From NCBI RefSeq assembly GCF_004365705.1, contig NZ_SOBN01000001.1, positions 1,566,555 to 1,630,554 of the forward strand: a stretch of 64,000 nt of DNA, in the 5' to 3' direction. A model generated the notes under the pieces. It saw only the letters and a program-made list of their open reading frames with translations. It ran no database searches and was not told the DNA's origin. The stretch is from Streptomyces sp. 846.5 (GTDB lineage Bacteria; Actinomycetota; Actinomycetes; Streptomycetales; Streptomycetaceae). Below are positions 1 through 6,663 of the stretch, piece by piece. The position numbers and the translations under genes are program-made. The stretch's first letter is position 1; each line of letters begins with the position of its first letter.

Positions 1-23
1 ACACGTGACGTGATCGTCAGGGC

Positions 24-764
24 TCAGTCGCGCGGTCGACCTGCCCCGGAGCCGGTCGGCGCCGCCGCTGCCGCGGCCATCAGGGCGTGCAGGCGGTGGC
101 CGACCTGATCGGCGTCGGGCAGCGGCTCGCCGAAGGCCAGCCGGACGTCCTGGTGTGCGCCGGCGTACTCCAGCCTCAGCACGATGCCGTACCGGTCCAG
201 CGCGTACGGCACCATCCGGCGTGCGCCGCGCAGCAGTTGCGAGCCGATCAGTCCGGCCAGGGCCGCCACATGGTCCTGGTGGTCCTCGTCGAGGTGCAGC
301 AGCAGCGCCGCCTCGACGCTCGCCAGCGGGTCCGGCTCGGCCCTGACCAGCTGGACCGGGTCGACCAGAGTCTCGCTGCCGTCGACGTCGAGGACCACCT
401 GGTGCACGTCGAGACGCAGCAGCCGCAGACCGTCCCGGGTGGGCCGCGAGGCTCGCAGCCGGCCGGCGACGCACACCTGGGCGCGGACCCGGTTGCCGGC
501 CGGGAGCGGGGCGAGGTCGGTCCACTCCAGCAGCACCGGCAGCCCGGCCGAGCCCGCGACCACGGTCTCCCGGGTGAGCCGGCACTCCGCCGGGGCGCGC
601 AGGGCCAGGCCTGCGGCGTCGGCGGCGAGCAGGTCCGGACCGTGGAAGTCGTGCCGGCCCCCGTTGGCGGCGACCGTGAGCGAGGTGGCGGCCTGCAGCA
701 CGCTGCGCACCCGCTCGGCTTCGGTGGGCTCGACAGGCTCGACGGCGTTCTCGGCAGGCTTCAC
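24..764 (-). CDS. DUF2470 domain protein, iron-regulated
   Basis: Protein of about 246 residues. The C-terminal third (about residues 145-235) matches the DUF2470 fold seen in heme-utilisation and flavin-reductase-like proteins: an acidic/His stretch LHLDEDHQDHV, then ALDRYGIVLRLEY and VRLAFGEPL. The N-terminal part resembles the split-barrel half of such proteins. I chose GTG at 764 because GGAGG lies 5 nt upstream; an in-frame GTG at 776 would sit almost on the operator. An iron box just upstream (781-799) suggests repression by a DmdR/IdeR regulator in iron-replete cells. The biochemical role is unknown; a part in heme or siderophore iron handling is inferred. Confidence 0.8.
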   Translation of the reverse strand: MKPAENAVEPVEPTEAERVRSVLQAATSLTVAANGGRHDFHGPDLLAADAAGLALRAPAECRLTRETVVAGSAGLPVLLEWTDLAPLPAGNRVRAQVCVAGRLRASRPTRDGLRLLRLDVHQVVLDVDGSETLVDPVQLVRAEPDPLASVEAALLLHLDEDHQDHVAALAGLIGSQLLRGARRMVPYALDRYGIVLRLEYAGAHQDVRLAFGEPLPDADQVGHRLHALMAAAAAAPTGSGAGRPRD

Positions 765-780
765 TCGATCCTCCACTTGA

Positions 781-799
781 TTAGGTAAGGCTTACCTTA
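781..799. promoter_or_regulatory. Iron box (DmdR/IdeR operator)
   Basis: The sequence TTAGGTAAGGCTTACCTTA is a near-perfect 19-bp palindrome that closely fits the actinobacterial iron-box consensus TTAGGTTAGGCTAACCTAA. It lies directly upstream of the DUF2470 gene, 17 nt before the preferred start, where a repressor would block transcription when Fe2+ is plentiful. Confidence 0.85.
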
Positions 800-824
800 G
801 TCAAGCGGAGGAACCCTGCCAACC

Positions 825-1517
825 TCACCCCGCCGTGGCGGACGCGACCGCCTTCCCGGCCTTGTCCCAGTTCTGCCGCAGGGTGTCCAGGTAGGACTGG
901 GCCATCGAACCGAGCGTCACCCCGCGTGCGAAGGCCCGCATGTTGGAGGCGCCGGTGTTGTAACCGAGGCCCAGCAGCTCGTCCTTGGTGAGGCTGCTGG
1001 TGTGCTGCGCGGGCAGTTGGGCACTGAGGTCGTGCAGGAACCAGGCCTCGGCCTCGATCGCGAGGTCGGGATGGTCCGGCAGCTCGGTCCAGCTGCGCCC
1101 GGCGAAGGCGCGCCCCCGCTTGGTCTCGTCGAAGGCCGCCTCGTGCATGTTGGCGATGCCGAAGGACGCGCTGGGCTTCAGCTTCTGCCAGGCCCGCTCG
1201 CTGGCCGCGTCGTGCGGCTTGTAGGACTCGTTGTAGAGGATCGCCATCAGCAGCTGCGGGTCGATCCCGGCCTGCCTGCCGTATCTGACGGTGTCGGCGG
1301 CGTAGTGCGCCGGATCGTACGGCTGGACCACACCGGTCTCCGCGGCGGAGGCGGACGCGGAGGCGCTCTTGGACGACGAGGCGGCCGACTGCGACGGGGC
1401 CGCAGCCGCCGCGCCGGACCCATGGCCGCCGCCGGGCCGGGCGATCCAGCCGATCGCCACGATCGCCGCGAGCAGCAGGAACCAGCCCCACCGTGACTTC
1501 CGCTGCTCCCCCGGCAT
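825..1517 (-). CDS. Membrane-anchored lytic transglycosylase-like protein
   Basis: 230 residues. An N-terminal membrane anchor (about residues 11-27, WGWFLLLAAIVAIGWIA) is followed by a Ser/Ala linker and a lysozyme-like/SLT domain from about residue 65. AILYNES carries the likely catalytic glutamate, followed by SASFGIANM and LGLGYNTG. It probably cleaves peptidoglycan outside the membrane. ATG at 1517 is supported by AGGAGG 7 nt upstream; the longer open frame upstream is a shadow of cobF on the other strand. It is divergent from cobF across about 105 bp. Confidence 0.8.
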   Translation of the reverse strand: MPGEQRKSRWGWFLLLAAIVAIGWIARPGGGHGSGAAAAAPSQSAASSSKSASASASAAETGVVQPYDPAHYAADTVRYGRQAGIDPQLLMAILYNESYKPHDAASERAWQKLKPSASFGIANMHEAAFDETKRGRAFAGRSWTELPDHPDLAIEAEAWFLHDLSAQLPAQHTSSLTKDELLGLGYNTGASNMRAFARGVTLGSMAQSYLDTLRQNWDKAGKAVASATAG

Positions 1518-1622
1518 CCGCCCGCCTCCTGCCGTTCCGGCCGTCCGGCCGCCATCGTGGCTGCTCACCGGGCGATGACCCGGTACCGGGCAACCTATCT
1601 CCTGCCTGGCAGACTCTCGGCC

Positions 1623-2393
1623 ATGAACGACAGAAGGATGATCTGCGTCGTCGGCATCGGCGCGGGCGACCCGGACCACCTCACCCTGCAGGCGGTCAAG
1701 GCGCTCAACCGTGCCGAGGTCTTCTTCCTGCTCGACAAGGGCCGGCAGAAGTCCGACCTGACCGGGTTGCGCGAGGAGATCCTGGACCGGCATGTCGACC
1801 ACCCCTACCGGGTGGTGCAGGCCACCGACCCCGAGCGCGACCGCACCGCCGCCACCCCCGGCTACACCCCGGCCGTCGACGACTGGCGCAGCCGCCGCGC
1901 CGACATCTACGAACGGCTCGTCAGGGACGAACTGCCGGAGGGCAGTTGCGGCGCGTTCCTGGTCTGGGGCGACCCCGCCCTCTACGACAGCACGCTGGCG
2001 ATCCTGGAGGAGGTGCGCGACCGAGGCACGGTGGACTTCGACTACGAGGTGGTCCCCGGCATCAGCAGCGTCTCCGCGCTGGCCGCCCGGCACCGCACCG
2101 GCCTGAACCGGGTGGGCCGTCCGGTGCAGATCACCACCGGACGCAGACTCGCCGAGGCCGGGGGGCTGCCGGAAGGCGTGGACGACCTGGTGGTGATGCT
2201 GGACGCGCACCAGTCCTTCGCCGGGCTCGACCCCGAGCTGGAGATCTTCTGGGGCGCCTACATCGGCACCGCCGACGAGATCCTGGTCTCCGGACGGCTG
2301 GCCGACGTCGCCGAGCGGATCCTCACGGTCCGGGCCGAGGCCAGGACCCGCAAGGGCTGGATCATGGACACCTATCTGCTGCGCCGGCCGTGA
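1623..2393 (+). CDS. cobF: Precorrin-6A synthase (deacetylating) CobF
   Basis: 256 residues of the tetrapyrrole (corrin/porphyrin) methylase family. CobF methylates C-1 of precorrin-5 using SAM and releases acetate in the aerobic cobalamin pathway. Visible motifs are the N-terminal GIGAGDP (11-17), VWGDPALYDST (about 114-124) and VVPGISSVSAL (about 143-153). Length is typical. Its stop overlaps the start of cobK (GTGA at 2390-2393), so the two are translationally coupled. The rest of the cobalamin genes are not in this window. Confidence 0.93.
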   Translation: MNDRRMICVVGIGAGDPDHLTLQAVKALNRAEVFFLLDKGRQKSDLTGLREEILDRHVDHPYRVVQATDPERDRTAATPGYTPAVDDWRSRRADIYERLVRDELPEGSCGAFLVWGDPALYDSTLAILEEVRDRGTVDFDYEVVPGISSVSALAARHRTGLNRVGRPVQITTGRRLAEAGGLPEGVDDLVVMLDAHQSFAGLDPELEIFWGAYIGTADEILVSGRLADVAERILTVRAEARTRKGWIMDTYLLRRP

Positions 2394-3163
2394 CCGGACC
2401 CCGCCACATCCTGCTGCTGGGCGGCACCGACCAGGCCAGGCGGCTGGCCGGCGAGCTCGCCGACGACCCGTCGCTGACCGTGACCAGCTCGCTCGCGGGC
2501 CGGGTGGCCGAGCCGCTGCTGCCGCCCGGCCGGGTCCGGATCGGCGGCTTCGGCGGCGTCGACGGTCTGGCCCGCTGGCTGCGGGAGCACCGGGTCGCGG
2601 CGGTCGTCGACGCCACCCATCCCTTCGCCGCCGCCATCAGCGCCAACGCGGCCGGGGCCGCGGCGGCGGCCGGGGTACCGCTGCTGGCGCTGCGCAGGCC
2701 GGGCTGGACGGCCGGGCCGGGCGACCGGTGGCATCCGGCCGGCTCGCTGGAGGCCGCCGCGGCGCTGCTGTCCGCACCGGGGTTGACGCCGGGTCCGGCG
2801 GCCGACCGGCGAGTGTTCCTGACCACCGGACGGGGCGGCCTCGCGGCCTTCGCCTCGCTCCCGCAGCACTTTCTGGTGCGCTCCATCGACCCGCCCGGGC
2901 CGCCGCTGCCGGCCCGTGTCGAGGTGCTGCTCGACCGGGGCCCGTTCACCCTGGAGGGCGAGCGCGCGCTGCTGCGCGAGCACCGGATCGACGTCCTGGT
3001 CACCAAGGACAGCGGCGGCACGGCCACCGCCCCCAAACTGGCCGCCGCCCGCGAGGCCCGGATCCCCGTGGTCCTCGTGACCCGTCCCGGCCCGCCCACC
3101 GGCGTCCCGACGGCCGCCGACACCGCCGCGGCCCGCGCCTGGCTGCGCGGGCTGCGGCGCTGA
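2390..3163 (+). CDS. cobK: Precorrin-6A reductase CobK
   Basis: 257 residues, starting at a GTG that overlaps the cobF stop codon. CobK/CbiJ family: N-terminal nucleotide-binding loop LLGGTDQARRL, the family signature VDATHPFAA (about 73-81) and VTKDSGG near residue 205. It reduces precorrin-6A to precorrin-6B with NADPH, the step right after CobF, which explains the coupling. Residues 85-97 are very Ala-rich, as is common in high-GC genomes. Confidence 0.92.
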   Translation: MTGPRHILLLGGTDQARRLAGELADDPSLTVTSSLAGRVAEPLLPPGRVRIGGFGGVDGLARWLREHRVAAVVDATHPFAAAISANAAGAAAAAGVPLLALRRPGWTAGPGDRWHPAGSLEAAAALLSAPGLTPGPAADRRVFLTTGRGGLAAFASLPQHFLVRSIDPPGPPLPARVEVLLDRGPFTLEGERALLREHRIDVLVTKDSGGTATAPKLAAAREARIPVVLVTRPGPPTGVPTAADTAAARAWLRGLRR

Positions 3164-3210
3164 ACGACGGTTGGACGGCGGTTGCACGGATACTGAAAGG
3201 ACACTGAACC

Positions 3211-3272
3211 CGCACCTCTGCCTGCGCGTACCTCAAGGTGCGGACCCGCCTCGGCGGGCCGGTGGACCGGCC
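3211..3272. terminator. Cluster of hairpins after cobK
   Basis: Three possible stems lie between cobK and the lipoprotein gene: GCACCT...AGGTGC (3212-3241), CCCGCC-TC-GGCGGG (3245-3258) and GGCCGGT-GG-ACCGGCC (3257-3272). The last two share bases 3257-3258, so they cannot both form completely. A GC-rich terminator for the cob pair is the simplest reading; no U-tract follows. Confidence 0.35.
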
Positions 3273-3318
3273 GTGACGCACCGGGCGCGGCGGCGGTCCC
3301 GGCGGAAGAAGATCCGTC

Positions 3319-3888
3319 ATGATCAGAAAGAATCGTGTCATGACCGGGGTGGCCGCGGCGGGCGCTGTAGCCGCCCTCGTGGCAGGTTGTTCCAGCAGCG
3401 GCACCACCAGTTCCTCCTCCTCGACCGCGCCCACCACGGCCGCATCGAGCGGATCGACAGGTGGATCGACGGGCGGAGCGGCGACGGGCGGCGCCACGCT
3501 GAAGACCGCCTCCTCGCCGGACGGCCAGATCGTGGTCGACGGCTCCGGACGGTCGCTCTACCTGTTCCAGGCCGACACCGGCTCCACCTCCACCTGCAAC
3601 GGCGCCTGCGCCGTCGCCTGGCCGCCGGACCACACCACCGGGGCACCGGTCACCAACGGCCTCACCGCCTCGCTGGCCGGCACCACCACCAGGGGCGACA
3701 AGTCGACCCAGGTCACCTTCCACGGCCATCCGCTGTACTACTTCGCACAGGACACCAAGGCCGGGGACATCAAGGGTCAGGGCGTGACCGCCTTCGGCGG
3801 CGCCTGGTACCTGGTCGACCCCGACGGCAGTGCGGTCACCGGCATGGGGGGCTCTCCCAGCACCTCCGGCGGTTACAGCGGCTACTGA
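3319..3888 (+). CDS. Secreted lipoprotein with Yx(FWY)xxD repeats
   Basis: 189 residues. A lipoprotein signal peptide ends in LVAGC (cysteine at about residue 24), followed by a Ser/Thr/Gly-rich linker. The body matches the lipoprotein family with Yx(FWY)xxD motifs: YLFQAD near residue 77 and YYFAQD near residue 139, with a CNGAC...WPP segment between. It is anchored outside the membrane; function is unknown, and metal or redox roles have been proposed for the family. ATG at 3340 is an alternative start. Its 3' end overlaps the convergent DUF6629 gene by 7 bp. Confidence 0.82.
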   Translation: MIRKNRVMTGVAAAGAVAALVAGCSSSGTTSSSSSTAPTTAASSGSTGGSTGGAATGGATLKTASSPDGQIVVDGSGRSLYLFQADTGSTSTCNGACAVAWPPDHTTGAPVTNGLTASLAGTTTRGDKSTQVTFHGHPLYYFAQDTKAGDIKGQGVTAFGGAWYLVDPDGSAVTGMGGSPSTSGGYSGY

Positions 3889-4529
3889 GCGGTCCTGGAG
3901 CGGTGCAGCCAGCGCAGCACGAGCAGGCTGGCCACGGCCGCCAGCGCGCACCAGGTGGACACAAAGGCCGCCTGCCACAGCAGCAGGCAGACCACCGCCC
4001 CCGCGCCGCAGGCCAGCCCCACCAGATGGATGTCGCGCTGCCCGCTCGCGAGCAGCGCGCCCACGGTGGCCAGCAGGTACCCGACGCCGATCAGCACCGG
4101 ATGGGTGACCCCGACGCCGTACCGCAGGGTGTGTCCGTGGACCTGCGCGGTGACGTCGTGGCCGAAGACCGCCACGGCCAGCGCCGCCGAGACCACCAGA
4201 CCCAGCGCCACCAGCGCCAGCAGCAGCCGACGCCGTGCGGGTGCGGAGGTCGCCCCCACCGCGAGCAGCACCCCGACCGGCACCAGCACCGGCAGCAGCG
4301 GATAGGCGATCACCGCCCAGGCCGTCCGGGCCACCGCGGCCGTACCGCCGCCGACATCGCCGTCCGCACCACGCCAGACCACCGCCTCGATCAGCTGGTG
4401 CGCGCCCAGCACCAGCGGCAACGCGGCCAGCAGCAGATCACGGCCATGGCGCACCGAGGCCAGCGCGGCGACCCCGACGACGGCCACCGCGCCGCCCGCG
4501 ACCAGGTCGGCAGTCGAACTCCAGCACAT
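3882..4529 (-). CDS. DUF6629-type integral membrane protein
   Basis: 215 residues with the characteristic N-terminus MCWSSTADLVAG and about seven hydrophobic segments, including residues 9-27, 34-50, 66-92, 99-120 and the C-terminal third. This fits the DUF6629 family common in Streptomyces. HQLIEAVVW near residue 45 is another conserved feature. No enzyme motif is visible and function is unknown. It is convergent with the lipoprotein gene, overlapping it at the 3' end. Confidence 0.78.
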   Translation of the reverse strand: MCWSSTADLVAGGAVAVVGVAALASVRHGRDLLLAALPLVLGAHQLIEAVVWRGADGDVGGGTAAVARTAWAVIAYPLLPVLVPVGVLLAVGATSAPARRRLLLALVALGLVVSAALAVAVFGHDVTAQVHGHTLRYGVGVTHPVLIGVGYLLATVGALLASGQRDIHLVGLACGAGAVVCLLLWQAAFVSTWCALAAVASLLVLRWLHRSRTAQ

Positions 4530-4598
4530 CGGACCAACGTAGCCGCCGTACGGGGGGATCGCTGGTTCAGCGTCGTCCCACGGGGGAGGACTTCCACC

Positions 4599-5228
4599 AT
4601 GGCAACCATCGGACTCATCGGCAGCGGCAACATCGGCCAGGTCATCGCCAGGCAGGCGGTCGCCCACGGACACAACGTCGTCCTCAGCAACTCGCGCGGC
4701 CCGGAGACCCTGGCCGACATCGTGGCCGCACTGGGCCCGCTGGCGAGCGCGGCGACGGCTGCGGAGGCGGGCGCGGCGGGCGACCTGGTCGTGGTCACCG
4801 TCCCGTTCAAGGCCTACACCCGGATCCCGGCCGAGCCGCTGGGCGGCAAGACCGTGATCGACACCAACAACTACTACTACGAGCGCGACGGCCACTTCCC
4901 GGAGATCGACAGCGGCGCGGCCACGGTGAGCGGGCTGCTCGCCGCGCACCTGCCCGACTCCAAGGTGGTCAAGGCGTTCAACAACATCGCCGCCCCGGCG
5001 ATCGGCGACGACGCCGCCCCGGCCGGCACCCCCGGCCGCCGCGCGCTGCCCATCGCCGGGGACGACGCCGAGGCCAAGAAGACCGTGGCCGCCCTGATCG
5101 ACGAGTTCGGCTTCGACGTGGTCGACGCCGGCCCCCTGGCCGAGGGCCGACGCTTCGACCGCGACAAGCCCGCCTACGGTCCGTACCTCACCGCCGAGCA
5201 ACTGCGGGAGGCCCTGGCGCAGGGGTGA
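4599..5228 (+). CDS. NADPH-dependent F420 reductase-like protein
   Basis: 209 residues. Begins with a Rossmann loop IGLIGSGNIGQVIA (4-17) and SNSRGPETL (30-38), typical of the F420H2:NADP+ oxidoreductase (Fno)/NADP-binding family. Further family features are the VPFKAY segment, VIDTNNYY and VKAFNNI. It likely moves hydride between NADP(H) and a deazaflavin or other acceptor in the cytosol. A strong GGGGGAGGA Shine-Dalgarno site precedes ATG 4599. It is convergent with the methyltransferase gene, whose stop lies 3 bp away. Confidence 0.8.
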   Translation: MATIGLIGSGNIGQVIARQAVAHGHNVVLSNSRGPETLADIVAALGPLASAATAAEAGAAGDLVVVTVPFKAYTRIPAEPLGGKTVIDTNNYYYERDGHFPEIDSGAATVSGLLAAHLPDSKVVKAFNNIAAPAIGDDAAPAGTPGRRALPIAGDDAEAKKTVAALIDEFGFDVVDAGPLAEGRRFDRDKPAYGPYLTAEQLREALAQG

Positions 5229-5230
5229 GA

Positions 5231-6076
5231 TCAGGGTTTGGCGCCGACGACCACGGTGGCGTCCAGCTCGTCCGAGGCCACGATCCGCGGGAGCAGTCCG
5301 CCCTCGGCGAAGACCGCGGCGGTGTGCCGGGCCTGGCGCTCGCTGGTCTCTATCAACAGGTGTCCGCCCGGCGCCAGCCACCGGCTCGCCCCGGCGGCGA
5401 CCCGCCGCTGCTGGTCCAGGCCGTCCGAGCCGCCGTCCAGGGCCACCCTGGCCTCGTGCACCCTGGCCTCGGTCGGCAGCAGCTCGATCTCCCCGGTGGG
5501 CACGTAGGGGGCGTTGACCACCAGCAGGTCCACCCGGCCGCGCAGCCGGTCGGGCAGCGGGTCGTAGAGGTCGCCCTGGTGGACCTCGGCGATGGGGACC
5601 CCGGCGACAGGGAACTCGGTGCCGCGCGGGGCGGTGAGGTTGCGGCGGGCGCAGCGGACGGCCGCCGGGTCGATGTCGGCGGCGTGCAGTTCGGCGGCGG
5701 GGGCGCCGGCCGCGGCCAGGGCCGCGAGCAGCGCCAGGCCGACGGCGCCGGTGCCGCAGCACAGGTCGACGACCACCGCGTGCGGCCGGGCGAACGCGGC
5801 GGCCTGCCGGACCAGGAACTCGGTGCGCACCCGGGGGACGAAGACCTGGAGGTCCACGGCCACTCGCAGACCGCAGAACTCGGCCCAGCCGAGGACGTGC
5901 TCCAGCGGGAGGCCGTCGGCGCGGCGCCGGACCATCGCGTCAAGTCCGGCGGGGGTGGGGGCGGCGGCGACCAGCAGGGCCGCCTCGTCCTCGGCGAAGA
6001 CGCAGCCCGCGGCACGGAGCCGGGAGACCACGGCGTCGAAGACGTCTGAGGCAAGTGCGGGAGGGGAGGAGGACAC
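5231..6076 (-). CDS. Protein N5-glutamine methyltransferase (HemK/PrmC-like)
   Basis: 281 residues from a GTG start. The SAM-binding motif VVDLCCGTGAVGLAL (about 107-121) is followed by a segment that in PrmC is NPPY; here it reads VNAPYVPTGE, the variant seen in the actinobacterial 'putative protein N5-glutamine methyltransferase' subgroup. ARVHEARVALDGGSDGL is also diagnostic. Canonical PrmC methylates the GGQ glutamine of release factors; this divergent paralogue may have another target. The Shine-Dalgarno AAAGG lies in the 3' arm of a hairpin (6082-6103). Confidence 0.8.
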   Translation of the reverse strand: MSSSPPALASDVFDAVVSRLRAAGCVFAEDEAALLVAAAPTPAGLDAMVRRRADGLPLEHVLGWAEFCGLRVAVDLQVFVPRVRTEFLVRQAAAFARPHAVVVDLCCGTGAVGLALLAALAAAGAPAAELHAADIDPAAVRCARRNLTAPRGTEFPVAGVPIAEVHQGDLYDPLPDRLRGRVDLLVVNAPYVPTGEIELLPTEARVHEARVALDGGSDGLDQQRRVAAGASRWLAPGGHLLIETSERQARHTAAVFAEGGLLPRIVASDELDATVVVGAKP

Positions 6077-6081
6077 AGAAA

Positions 6082-6103
6082 GCCTTTCGGGATACCGAAG
6101 GGC
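6082..6103 (-). promoter_or_regulatory. Hairpin covering the methyltransferase ribosome site
   Basis: Read on the minus strand: GCCCTTCGG, loop TATC, CCGAAAGGC, a 9-bp stem with one G-U pair. The AAAGG inside the 3' arm is the best Shine-Dalgarno site for the GTG at 6076. The stem could therefore limit translation until opened. This is seen in the sequence; regulatory use is inferred. Confidence 0.4.
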
Positions 6104-6419
6104 GCTCGTCCCGCTAGAACCTCGGAAGATCGCGGAGGTCTCAGAGGTCTCGGGAGGGGAGCACCCGGACTGCGACAGCGGTAATGGGTCCCACCTCCTC
6201 GGTCGGTGTCTCTACTGGCCGAGCGCCACAGTACCCGATCTCCGGCCACCGCACCGCCCCGGTTCCCGGCCGGATTCCCGGCATCTGGCATATGCGCCCA
6301 ACTCTCCCGCATTGGCGTACTCTTGGGCCCGGCCAGAACCCACGGGGGCGGGTGGTCCGACGGCTGTTCGAGGCCGCCCGGGGCGTAGCAGCACACCCCT
6401 GGGGCGAAGGAGACCGACC
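6104..6419. other. Intergenic region, methyltransferase to small ORF
   Basis: No convincing gene. It contains short direct repeats of GAGGTCTC near 6136-6155 and should hold the promoters for the divergent methyltransferase gene (left) and the small ORF at 6420 (right). No consensus promoter pair could be fixed with confidence. Confidence 0.4.
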
Positions 6420-6635
6420 GTGGTACCGCAGCGGCACTCGAGGGACACCCGCAGGCCGGGCCCGGCTGCCAGGTCCGTCGAGGACAGCGGGTCCGGACGC
6501 GCGCAGCTGCGCGCCTACGACCGGATCGTCCTCGGCATGGACCCGGGCACCGTCCCCGGCTCGCCCCTGACCCAGCTGACGCCGCCGCGCCCGGCCCCCC
6601 GGGCCTCGGGGCTGTTCGGCCTGTTGTGGTGCTGA
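6420..6635 (+). CDS. Small basic/proline-rich hypothetical protein
   Basis: 71 codons from a GTG with GAAGGAGA upstream at proper distance. The protein is Arg/Pro-rich at the start, then has a hydrophobic-acidic centre (LRAYDRIVLGMDPGTVPG) and ends in GLFGLLWC. It is convergent with hrpB. It is probably real because of the ribosome site and codon pattern, but no family is recognised. Confidence 0.45.
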   Translation: MVPQRHSRDTRRPGPAARSVEDSGSGRAQLRAYDRIVLGMDPGTVPGSPLTQLTPPRPAPRASGLFGLLWC

Positions 6636-6663
6636 CGGCCTCGACGCCCGTCACGACACCCCG

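Noticed and set aside
1518-1622. Cobalamin riboswitch before cobF
   Set aside because: The gap is only 105 bp and no B12-box-like conserved core was seen.
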